From Methanothermobacter tenebrarum (lineage in GTDB: Archaea > Methanobacteriota > Methanobacteria > Methanobacteriales > DSM-23052), in contig NZ_QLOE01000004.1 in assembly GCF_003264935.1 (NCBI RefSeq), positions 1-64,000 on the forward strand: a stretch of DNA of 64,000 nucleotides, in the 5' to 3' direction. Both the position numbers and the translations under genes were made by a program. The notes under the pieces are model-generated. The model ran no database searches. It saw only the letters and a list, made by a program, of their open reading frames with translations, and had not been told where the DNA came from. Shown here piece after piece: positions 57,364 through 64,000 of the stretch (the first letter of the stretch is position 1; each line of letters begins with the position of its first letter).

Positions 57364-58601
57364 AGGTAGATGGCTAGTGCCGGTATTATTAGAACTCCCA
57401 TGAGATGGGATTTGCTAATACCCACATAGTGGGGTATGAGGCCGAGGGCTATGGAGGTTATATAGGCTAGTAAAATAAAATGTAATGGTGCATTTTCCAA
57501 TATAGAAAAGATTATCACGAGGAGGCTTATAAAGTATACTAGTAGCCTTGAAAGCCTATTATAGTCCATGTATTGGATGTGATCGATTAGAAAATCCCCT
57601 ATTTTTATGCATAGGATGAATGATGCGGCTGCTGATATTATAGATACGAAGCTGAAAAATATGAGGTGATTTAAACCGAAATTTTCCATTATCTTCGAGA
57701 TGTATACTGCTATTCCACTGCGAGCATTACCTATAAGATAGATAGTCATAAGGGAAAAAAGAGCATCTGATGTGTTCAAAGCGCTGAGGGATGTTAAAAG
57801 ATTCTCCACATGACCATCATCTCCGCCACTGATCTCCTGGGCCAATATGCTGCCTTGTGCCGGTCCAAAGCCTGGGAGAAACCCTAGTAGAGCCCCTGCA
57901 ATCCCGCCCCCGAAAATCCCCCTAAGGAGCCTAGTATCAATTCTAATTTCGTTCACTGTAAGCTGTCTGGGTAAGATTGAACCTTCACCTAGACTGTAAA
58001 GTAATGTGCTAACGCCAAAGAGGCCGCTAAAAGTGGATAAGAGTGAAATGTTGGGTGAAAGTGGAGTATTTAAAATAATCCATCCCATGATCCCGGATAG
58101 GATGAATATTATCGAAGACCATGCAATAGCCTCTAGGTTTCTATTTAAACTTATTATAAGGTAGATTGACATTATAAGGAGTAATAATCCTATATATGGC
58201 TTTAAGAATTCATGTGCTGGGGGGAGGAAAACCAAGAATAATGGTATGGATAATATTGTGAATAGTATACCCCCGAGTCCGCCGATGGCTATTAATCTTA
58301 TAGCCCTTTTACCCTGCCCTTCTAATATCATCCTATGGCCTGGTAGTACGGATAATGCTGTTGCTTCATCTGGGACGCCCACTAGCATGGATGGTATGAA
58401 CTCTAGGAGCGCGTGGGTGATGGACATTGAGAGTAGAAAAACAGCTAGAGATTCTGGGGAAAAGAACTTGAAAAGTATGGATGATGCGGCGAAGGTGAAG
58501 GCGCCCACAGTGTTGACATGGATGCCTGGTATGATACCTGTTATGGTGCCGCATAGGATTCCTAGAATACAGGTGAGGATGAGATCAAAAATCTCAACCA
58601 C
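57360..58601 (-). CDS. TctA-like (DUF112) membrane permease
   Basis: It has 413 residues and about eleven helices. The N-terminal block GIIPGIHVNTVGAFTFA and the later repeat GFLPGFGPAQGSILAQEI are related, showing the inverted-repeat fold of tripartite tricarboxylate transporter permeases (TctA). TctB and a TctC binding protein are not adjacent, so it may act alone, as archaeal DUF112 members do. The substrate is unknown. Confidence 0.78.
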   Translation of the reverse strand: MVEIFDLILTCILGILCGTITGIIPGIHVNTVGAFTFAASSILFKFFSPESLAVFLLSMSITHALLEFIPSMLVGVPDEATALSVLPGHRMILEGQGKRAIRLIAIGGLGGILFTILSIPLFLVFLPPAHEFLKPYIGLLLLIMSIYLIISLNRNLEAIAWSSIIFILSGIMGWIILNTPLSPNISLLSTFSGLFGVSTLLYSLGEGSILPRQLTVNEIRIDTRLLRGIFGGGIAGALLGFLPGFGPAQGSILAQEISGGDDGHVENLLTSLSALNTSDALFSLMTIYLIGNARSGIAVYISKIMENFGLNHLIFFSFVSIISAAASFILCIKIGDFLIDHIQYMDYNRLSRLLVYFISLLVIIFSILENAPLHFILLAYITSIALGLIPHYVGISKSHLMGVLIIPALAIYL

Positions 58602-58608
58602 CCTACTG

Positions 58609-58878
58609 TTAAATCAAACGTCGCAGATCAGTTACTTCTATGTTACTTATACCTTCAATTTTTGATAAATTTTTTTCAACGTTCTCTGTCCCTCCGGCCG
58701 CGTCATCCACGACAACCATCACATTGAGGGCTATGAGACCGAATGCAACGGGTTCCTCTTCTATCTTATATAATTCAGCGTCTTTTGGTATTGATGATTG
58801 GATTTTAGCTTTTATTTTTGACATGTCCACATCAGGACTTTCTGGCATTAATTTTATGGTAGCAACAACTTCTCCCAT
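58609..58878 (-). CDS. Elongation factor 1-beta (archaeal)
   Basis: This 89-residue alpha/beta protein exchanges GDP for GTP on EF-1alpha. The start MGEVVATIKLMPESPDVDM, the EEEPVAFGLIALNVM-like strand (IEEEPVAFGLIALNV) and VVDDAAGGTENVEK are characteristic. It is preceded (on the minus strand) by the zinc-ribbon gene. Confidence 0.92.
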   Translation of the reverse strand: MGEVVATIKLMPESPDVDMSKIKAKIQSSIPKDAELYKIEEEPVAFGLIALNVMVVVDDAAGGTENVEKNLSKIEGISNIEVTDLRRLI

Positions 58879-58949
58879 TGATATTTCCCTCCTAAAGTTT
58901 TAATAATATTAGGCCCGTTATTATTATTTATAATTTATTGTTTCCAAGG

Positions 58950-58970
58950 CCCCACACACATATGGTGGGG
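58950..58970 (-). other. Hairpin related to the one upstream of mer
   Basis: CCCCAC (58950-58955) pairs with GTGGGG (58965-58970). On the minus strand the core reads CCCCCCACCATATGTGTG, close to CCCCCCACAATATGTGAG upstream of mer. It lies between the zinc-ribbon gene and EF-1beta. Confidence 0.45.
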
Positions 58971-59104
58971 GGTGAGATTCATCGAATGTATACTATTTTG
59001 TCATGTCCTAGAAATCTTTGAAAAATATGTGGGGGTCCCCCATTAAGGATGCTGGAAAAATTTGGATTCTCCCCCTTAAAGGTTTGAAATTATAGTAAAG
59101 TCTT

Positions 59105-59126
59105 CATGAACCGCTGGGTGGTTCAT
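59105..59126. terminator. Hairpin at the end of the zinc-ribbon gene
   Basis: CATGAACC (59105-59112) and GGTTCATG (59119-59126) form a perfect eight-pair stem with a six-base loop that overlaps the stop codon of the zinc-ribbon gene, a possible terminator or RNA stabiliser. Confidence 0.5.
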
Positions 59127-59284
59127 GGACCTTCGAATCCGCATTTACATTTGTATGGGTGGCCGAAGGTTCGGCATTTTTCGCATCTGTATATTATTTC
59201 TTCGCAGAATGGACATTCAAATTTCACATAACTTTCGACTAGGGGTATTTCTTGTCTACAGGATGTGCATCTTATCTTCGCCAA
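59123..59284 (-). CDS. Small zinc-ribbon protein (HVO_2753-like)
   Basis: This 53-residue protein starts at TTG (complement of 59282-59284), six bases after GAGGTGA. It has four CxxC-type pairs: CTSC, CPFC, CEKC and CKCG. This layout is that of the small archaeal zinc-finger proteins encoded beside EF-1beta. It likely binds two zinc ions and perhaps RNA or ribosomes. It overlaps nothing and sits two bases before the kinase gene's 3' end. Confidence 0.83.
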   Translation of the reverse strand: MAKIRCTSCRQEIPLVESYVKFECPFCEEIIYRCEKCRTFGHPYKCKCGFEGP

Positions 59285-59286
59285 GT

Positions 59287-59931
59287 TTAGTCACCTCTTA
59301 TCCTTGTATATGTCGTTTCAGTGGATTTTATGATGGAAAGGATCCTCTGGGGGTGTTTTCCATTGGCTATGTAACAATCAGATTTGTATTTTAGTAGGAG
59401 TTTTGGTAGTTCTTCATCCACTGAAGTTTCACCAAAAGTTAGTAACCTTTTAGCGGTTATTTCATTTATAAGTTTAGCTTCCCTTTTGGTGGGATCTGTT
59501 GTATATATACCATCTACGTCTGTTGCTATTAATAGTTTTGCATTTATGAGTTTTGATATGTAAAAGGCGATGGAGTCTGAGGTTACTTTCCATGAATGTT
59601 TGAGGGGATCAAGGTAGTGTAGGATCCTTGATGGTAGGAGTACTGGTATTTTACCATCTTTTTTTATTTTTTTGGCCCTTTTTATGGTGTGAGTTGTTTC
59701 GGCTCCTTTTACAAGGTCTGCTAAGAGTATGCCCATTATATCCATTGATAGTATGGCGGCTTCATGGTTTGCAGTGTCTGAAAATCCGAGTTCATGATCG
59801 TATTTCCTTATTTTGTTCGCAAATTCTCCGCCTCCGGTTATGATGATGACGTCTTCGCCTAGAAGGTTTTTTAATAATTTTTTTGCATGGTGGGGGAATA
59901 GGCTGCCCCCTATTTTCACGACCCATTTCAA
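59287..59931 (-). CDS. mfnE: Amino acid kinase family protein, probable MfnE (methanofuran biosynthesis)
   Basis: The kinase fold is shown by [11 protein letters not shown] at the start, [13 protein letters not shown] near residue 30, and [15 protein letters not shown] near residue 153. At 214 residues it is shorter than aspartokinase or glutamate 5-kinase and matches the archaeal MfnE that phosphorylates aminomethylfuran methanol phosphate. The family placement is firm; the exact substrate is inferred from size and organism. Confidence 0.68.
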   Translation of the reverse strand: MKWVVKIGGSLFPHHAKKLLKNLLGEDVIIITGGGEFANKIRKYDHELGFSDTANHEAAILSMDIMGILLADLVKGAETTHTIKRAKKIKKDGKIPVLLPSRILHYLDPLKHSWKVTSDSIAFYISKLINAKLLIATDVDGIYTTDPTKREAKLINEITAKRLLTFGETSVDEELPKLLLKYKSDCYIANGKHPQRILSIIKSTETTYTRIRGD

Positions 59932-59980
59932 TGTTCTCCCCTCTATTGTACTTATGGGGGGGTTATAAGATTCATGTGTT

Positions 59981-60319
59981 TTAGAGTAATTTTAAGTGTT
60001 TTGTTATCTTATCTATTTTTTCATCGTCTTCTGGGCCTATGCCTAGGGCTGTTATTGTTCCTGGGGGTAGTTGTGTATGTCCTGCGTCGCGTACGAGATA
60101 GTGGGGGATCTTTGTTTTTTTCAGTTTATCATATATTTCCATGAGTTCTTCTAGGTTTTCCACTTTTAGGATTATCTTTTTTGAACCTTCCTTTTCCCAT
60201 TTTTTCACTTTATCTGGGGTTGTTCTCTTGTATGATTCTATGGATGCGTGGCAGGCTTGAGCTGCGAGTTTTCCTTTCCCCATTTTAAGGTCTGAGCGGA
60301 TTATAATGACCTGTTTCAT
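59981..60319 (-). CDS. pth2: Peptidyl-tRNA hydrolase, Pth2 type
   Basis: It frees tRNA from stalled peptides. At 112 residues it shows the Pth2 motifs KQVIIIRSDLKMGKGKLAAQ, ACHASIESYKR and RDAGHTQLPPGTITALGIGP. The catalytic Lys and Asp sites are visible. Confidence 0.93.
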   Translation of the reverse strand: MKQVIIIRSDLKMGKGKLAAQACHASIESYKRTTPDKVKKWEKEGSKKIILKVENLEELMEIYDKLKKTKIPHYLVRDAGHTQLPPGTITALGIGPEDDEKIDKITKHLKLL

Positions 60320-60505
60320 ATAGAACTCTCACTCTCCCTATTTTTTTATTATAAACTATCATGTGAAGTATATGATATTTTTTTGTGTGAGAACTTCATG
60401 GGATTATCTTGATGGTGTAAAAAGTTTTTCAAAATTCTATTAGTGTATTTAGTGCCATCCTTATATTTACAAATGGGATATTAGTCACAAAGATGGCAGA
60501 AAAAA

Positions 60506-60520
60506 CGATAAATTTAAATA
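60506..60520 (+). promoter_or_regulatory. Histone promoter
   Basis: AAATTTAAATAG is a strong TATA box about 40 bases before the histone ATG. GAGGTGATATT then gives an excellent ribosome site, in line with high expression. Confidence 0.6.
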
Positions 60521-60553
60521 GTATGGATTTGAAGATAAAATTGAGGTGATATT

Positions 60554-60763
60554 ATGGGTGAATTACCAATAGCACCAGTTGGAAGAATCATAAAAAATGC
60601 CGGTGCACAAAGAATAAGTGATGATGCAAGAGAAGCACTAGCAAAAGCCCTAGAAGAAATAGGGGAAGAAGTCGCAGCAGCAGCTGTTAAACTCGCAAAA
60701 CACGCCGGTCGAAAAACCGTTAAAGCAGAGGACATAGATCTGGCATTTAAGAAATTGTACTAA
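60554..60763 (+). CDS. Archaeal histone
   Basis: This 69-residue histone-fold protein (three helices) begins [20 protein letters not shown] and ends with the [16 protein letters not shown] helix, very close to the HMf/HMt group. Residues for DNA contact (R10, R19-type positions, K/R in loops, KT in loop 2) are kept. It wraps DNA as dimers and longer rods. The gene is monocistronic with its own promoter. Confidence 0.95.
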   Translation: MGELPIAPVGRIIKNAGAQRISDDAREALAKALEEIGEEVAAAAVKLAKHAGRKTVKAEDIDLAFKKLY

Positions 60764-60826
60764 TTTTCCTAATTTTATTTTCCCCTCTTTTTATTTTAAC
60801 TTTTTATAAGATGAAATTTAGAAGAA

Positions 60827-60882
60827 ATTGGGGGGGGTAACTCTACATAATTTGTGGGTCTATGAATAAACCCCCTATTATA
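60827..60882. other. G-run/C-run pair before the ABCE1 gene
   Basis: GGGGGGG (about 60831-60837) and CCCCC (about 60870-60875) lie on either side of a 30-base stretch and could pair. This may end the histone transcript. A TATA-like CTATTATAATG follows and could start the ABCE1 transcript. Confidence 0.3.
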
Positions 60883-60913
60883 ATGCAGATATTATTTTTT
60901 TAAGGTGATGCGC

Positions 60914-62692
60914 GTGACTAGAATCGCCATTTTGGATCATGACCGGTGCCAGCCAAAAAAGTGTAATTATCTCTGTATCGAATATTGCCCAGGTGTTAGA
61001 ATGGGTGAAGACACAATAATAATCAATGAAAAAACTAAAAAGCCTATTATATCAGAAGAATTATGCTCTGGTTGTGGTATTTGTACCAATAGGTGCCCTT
61101 TTAATGCTATAAGTATAATAAACTTGCCAGAGGCCCTTGAAGATCCTGTCCATCGTTATGGGGAGAACATGTTCGAACTTTTCGGTTTACCGGTTATCAG
61201 TCAAGGAGATGTAGTTGGACTTATAGGACCGAATGGGATCGGTAAATCAACTATAAGCCGTATACTTTCAGGTGAATTAAAACCTAACCTTGGAGATTAT
61301 GAAAATCCTCCGGGATGGGATGAGATAATAAATTTCTTCAGAGGATCCCAATTACAAGAATATTTTAAAAAACTTTCCACAGGCAAATTAAAGACGGTTC
61401 ATAAGCCCCAGCTAATAGACCTTATCCCAGAATATGTGGAAGGTAGAGTAGATGAGCTACTAACAAGGGCTGATGAACGTGGTAAACTAGATTTTGTCAT
61501 TGAAACCCTTGAACTTGAACCTATACTAAAAAGGGATATTAAAAAATTGAGCGGAGGAGAACTCCAGAGCATAGCTATAGCTGCAGCAGCCCTTAGAGAC
61601 GCTGACTTTTATTATTTTGACGAGCCAACATCTTGGTTAGATGTTAAACAAAGGCTAAACGTGGTTAAAGTGATAAGATCCCTCCAAGAGGATGGTAAAG
61701 CAGTCATGGTAATAGAACACGATCTCGCGGCTCTTGACGCGCTATCAGATTATGTTCATGTACTCTATGGTAAACCTGGAGCTTATGGTGTTGTATCGAA
61801 AAGGAGAGGTGTGAGGGTTGGTATAAACGCCTACATAAAAGGATTCCTAAGAGAAGAAAATGTTAGATTCAGAAAAAGTGAAATCCAATTTAAAATAAAG
61901 CCACCCACACCAGAAGAAGAAGGTGAAACGCTCACTGAATACTCAAATTTAACCAAAAGTTATAATGGTTTCCAATTAAATGTTGAAGAAGGCAAAATAT
62001 ACTTGAAAGAGATTGTAACAGCCTTTGGACCCAATGGTATAGGTAAAACAACCTTTGCAAAAATCCTCGCAGGGGTTGAGAAACCGGATAAAGGTAAAGT
62101 TAAAAAGAAACTTAAAGTGGCCTATAAACCACAATACCTAAAATCAGATTTTAAAGGGACTGTTAGAGAATTTCTACATTTGAAAGCACAAGGATACGGT
62201 ACCAAAATATTTAAAAGTGAAATCGCAAGGCCTTTTTCCCTTGAAGAATTAGAGGATAAAAGGGTTGAAGAGCTCAGTGGGGGAGAATTACAAAGGTTAG
62301 CTATCGCCACAACACTATCTATGGATGCGGATCTTTACGTTTTTGATGAACCCACAGCCTTCTTAGACGTTGAACAGAGGCTAATGGCGGCTAAGGCCAT
62401 GAGGAAGATAATAGAGAATAAGGATTCTTCTGCGATTATAATAGACCATGATATAATCTTCCTCGACTATATATCAGATAGGGCCATGGTATTCCATGGT
62501 ACACCTAGTATAGAGGGGTATGCTACAAGTCCGACAGAACTTCGAAAAGCGATGAACAGTTTCCTTTCCCAGGTAGGGATAACATTTAGAAGAGATAAAG
62601 AAACAAGAAGACCCAGGGTAAACAAACTCAATAGTTTCCTTGACCGTAAGCAGAAAGAAATTGGAGAATATTACTACCTCAAAAGTGAATGA
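60914..62692 (+). CDS. ABCE1/RLI ribosome-recycling ATPase
   Basis: It splits ribosomes after termination. The N-terminal iron-sulfur domain has [15 protein letters not shown] and [12 protein letters not shown]. Two ABC domains follow, with Walker [10 protein letters not shown] (about 105) and GPNGIGKTT (about 375), signatures LSGGELQ in both, and Walker B DEPTSWLD and DEPTAFLD. The length is about 592. I took GTG at 60914, four bases after GGTGAT; ATG at 60908 is the alternative. Confidence 0.95.
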   Translation: MTRIAILDHDRCQPKKCNYLCIEYCPGVRMGEDTIIINEKTKKPIISEELCSGCGICTNRCPFNAISIINLPEALEDPVHRYGENMFELFGLPVISQGDVVGLIGPNGIGKSTISRILSGELKPNLGDYENPPGWDEIINFFRGSQLQEYFKKLSTGKLKTVHKPQLIDLIPEYVEGRVDELLTRADERGKLDFVIETLELEPILKRDIKKLSGGELQSIAIAAAALRDADFYYFDEPTSWLDVKQRLNVVKVIRSLQEDGKAVMVIEHDLAALDALSDYVHVLYGKPGAYGVVSKRRGVRVGINAYIKGFLREENVRFRKSEIQFKIKPPTPEEEGETLTEYSNLTKSYNGFQLNVEEGKIYLKEIVTAFGPNGIGKTTFAKILAGVEKPDKGKVKKKLKVAYKPQYLKSDFKGTVREFLHLKAQGYGTKIFKSEIARPFSLEELEDKRVEELSGGELQRLAIATTLSMDADLYVFDEPTAFLDVEQRLMAAKAMRKIIENKDSSAIIIDHDIIFLDYISDRAMVFHGTPSIEGYATSPTELRKAMNSFLSQVGITFRRDKETRRPRVNKLNSFLDRKQKEIGEYYYLKSE

Positions 62693-62865
62693 AATACTCC
62701 TCGTTAAAGGGTTTTCAAAAGGAATTAATCGTGGAATCTAGGCTTTCATCATGTGAAGGCAGGCCCAAAATGGTAGCTTATACAAGTCGATGGAAGATTT
62801 CAGCAAATAAGCCAAAAATTGGTGGGATAAAGTAAAAAGAGCTTCCAAAAAAAATTTTAATTTTT
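62693..62865. other. Convergent intergenic region
   Basis: There is no gene between ABCE1 and the aminotransferase 3' end. A run TTTTAATTTTTTTAG near 62855-62870 may serve as terminator for the plus-strand gene. Confidence 0.35.
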
Positions 62866-64000
62866 TTAGCTTCTTAGGAATCCCATTAGATCTATGAAGT
62901 TTTCTGCGAATATTTTGACTTGTTCTTTGGGGATTGAGAAGCTTAGACGGATGTATCTGTTACCGTAGAAGCGGCTGGTGTATGATCCTTGCCTTACGAA
63001 GATTTTTCTTTTAAGTAGATATTCTGTCAGATCATCTGGGGATACTCCTGTATCGTATATGTCTATGGCCATCATGTTGGCGTTTGATGGGTATACTGGT
63101 ATGAATGTACCCTCAACTTCGTCAACAGCCTTTTTTATGATCTTCTGGTTTTTGTATGTGCGTTCACGCACTCTTTTGATCCATTTTTTCTTTGTTTTTA
63201 GGGCTTTTATAGCGCCGATTTGTGATAGTGCGTTTGTCCCGAGGTCGTTTATGATAACGGCCTTGAGGGGTTCCATCATTTCTGGTACTGTTATAATACC
63301 CCCGATCCTGAGACCTGCCATTCCACAGATTTTTGAGAAACTGTAGATTGTCAGCGTCCTCTCTGGGGCGTATTTGGCTGCTAGGTAGTGTTTTTTCGCG
63401 AAGTCTCTGTATGTTACATCATGTAGAAGGTATAAGTCTTTTTCTTCGGCTATTTCTGCGAATTCTTTTATTTCGTCTTTTGTATATGATGATCCTAGGG
63501 GGTTGAGCGGATCTATGAGTGAGATTATCTTTGTTTTATTGTCTATGTTATCTCTTGCGAGTTTTGGGGTGAGTTTATATGAACATTCTTTGTTATATAT
63601 GTGTACACTTGTTACCTTTGCCCCGAATCTCCTGGCGAAGTTTTCGATTATTAGGTATCCTGGGTCTGATGTTATGATACTATCGCCTAATTCTATGTAG
63701 CTGTGCATGGTTAGGTAGAGGGATTCTGTCCCTCCGGCGGTTATGAGAGATTCGAAGCCATTTTTTAATCCTAGGTCTTTTAGTATTAGTTCTTGGAGTT
63801 CTGGGAAGCCTTCTGGTGGGGGATATTTACAATATTCGTTACTTTTTATGAATTCTATCATCGCTTCCTTTATTTCATTATGATCATTAAGATGGTTTGT
63901 ATTTTGACCCATCCATATCATTTCTTTGTCCTTGAAAACATGATTAAAAAATTCATTAATACTTTTAAAACCATTGGGTGGGATTTTAACGGTTTTATGA
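62866..64000 (-). CDS. Class I/II aminotransferase (histidinol-phosphate aminotransferase-like), 5' end beyond window
   Basis: This PLP enzyme has the aminotransferase blocks ITAGGTESLYLTMHSYI, IISLIDPLNPLGSSYTK, the lysine motif TIYSFSKICGMAGLRIGG (Schiff-base Lys) and a C-terminal FYGNRYIRLSFSIPKEQ. An ATG at 63919-63921 exists, but the same frame runs without a stop to the window edge and encodes an aminotransferase-like front part (VKIPPNGFKSINEFF), so the true start lies beyond position 64000. Amino-acid substrate and role (HisC-like or CobD/threonine-type) cannot be set. Confidence 0.83.
   Translation of the reverse strand, partial: HKTVKIPPNGFKSINEFFNHVFKDKEMIWMGQNTNHLNDHNEIKEAMIEFIKSNEYCKYPPPEGFPELQELILKDLGLKNGFESLITAGGTESLYLTMHSYIELGDSIITSDPGYLIIENFARRFGAKVTSVHIYNKECSYKLTPKLARDNIDNKTKIISLIDPLNPLGSSYTKDEIKEFAEIAEEKDLYLLHDVTYRDFAKKHYLAAKYAPERTLTIYSFSKICGMAGLRIGGIITVPEMMEPLKAVIINDLGTNALSQIGAIKALKTKKKWIKRVRERTYKNQKIIKKAVDEVEGTFIPVYPSNANMMAIDIYDTGVSPDDLTEYLLKRKIFVRQGSYTSRFYGNRYIRLSFSIPKEQVKIFAENFIDLMGFLRS

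Noticed and set aside
58950-59041. A riboswitch upstream of EF-1beta
   Set aside because: Only simple C/G stems are visible, with no known riboswitch core; they lie upstream of the nearest TATA box and so may be outside the transcript.

Overview
The window reads as a chromosome segment of a hydrogenotrophic methanogenic archaeon of the Methanobacteriales, most likely Methanothermobacter or a close relative. The reasons are F420-dependent methylene-H4MPT reductase (mer), an energy-converting [NiFe] hydrogenase of the Eha type, anabolic pyruvate oxidoreductase with the methanogen-type PorE/PorF polyferredoxins, a kinase that looks like the methanofuran enzyme MfnE, an archaeal histone, ABCE1, aEF-1beta, Pth2, a geranylgeranyl reductase for ether lipids, and an intron-bearing tRNA-Met. 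Genes are dense, ribosome binding sites are GGTGA/GGAGG, promoters have TATA boxes, and TTG/GTG starts are common. The genus name is inference.

Layout. 1-5 kb: N-terminus of a secreted protein, a P-type cation ATPase, a YchF-like GTPase and cbiE. 5.2-5.9 kb: a gene-poor stretch with an apparently decayed reading frame. 5.9-15 kb: a DUF169/ferredoxin/Hsp20-like operon, an S2P metalloprotease, moeA, a three-gene ABC-2 exporter, glnA behind a perfect GGAA-N6-TTCC operator, and a ThiF/MoeB-like E1 enzyme. 15.1-17.3 kb: intron-containing tRNA-Met and a cobalt/nickel ECF transporter (M, N-like and Q components, no ATPase gene beside it). 17.5-28 kb: the eha operon on the minus strand, from ehaB to the hydrogenase subunits ehaN/ehaO, then three polyferredoxins (6, 10 and 6 predicted clusters) and a CBS-domain protein. 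28.4-32.3 kb: a GT-C glycosyltransferase-like membrane protein with a C-terminal toroid-like domain, and a ferredoxin/geranylgeranyl-reductase pair. 32.4-40.3 kb: tRNA-Leu and tRNA-Thr, a membrane protein, an HTH-PhoU fusion, a short citrate-synthase-like protein, and the phosphate uptake set pstS-pstS-pstC-pstA-pstB-phoU. 40.3-45 kb: the por operon ending in the fumarase alpha subunit. 45-49.7 kb: a DHPS-like protein, a TtuA/Ncs6-type tRNA thiolase, a ubiquitin-like sulfur carrier, a DUF89 protein, a 6PGDH-like oxidoreductase and a 64-residue protein. 49.7-57.4 kb: a nucleotidyltransferase, the archaeosine radical SAM enzyme, mer, and a TadA/TadC-like secretion pair followed by a methyltransferase. 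57.4-64 kb: a TctA-like permease, EF-1beta, a zinc-ribbon protein, MfnE-like kinase, Pth2, histone, ABCE1, and an aminotransferase that runs off the right edge.

How it works together. Eha probably uses the ion gradient to drive H2-dependent ferredoxin reduction. The reduced ferredoxin can feed CO2 fixation (Por) and lipid saturation (GGR). Nickel/cobalt transport and cbiE supply metal and corrinoid for hydrogenase and methyltransferases. GlnA and Pst/PhoU handle N and P supply. Ncs6, the sulfur carrier and the E1-like protein fit one sulfur-transfer pathway.

No CRISPR array, insertion sequence, prophage or replication origin was seen. Four genes missed or misread by simple ATG-to-stop calling were recovered by hand: the 51-residue ferredoxin at 32114-32269, the 53-residue zinc ribbon at 59123-59284, the N-terminal 77 residues of ehaQ (no ATG/GTG/TTG start), and the 5' extension of the last aminotransferase.
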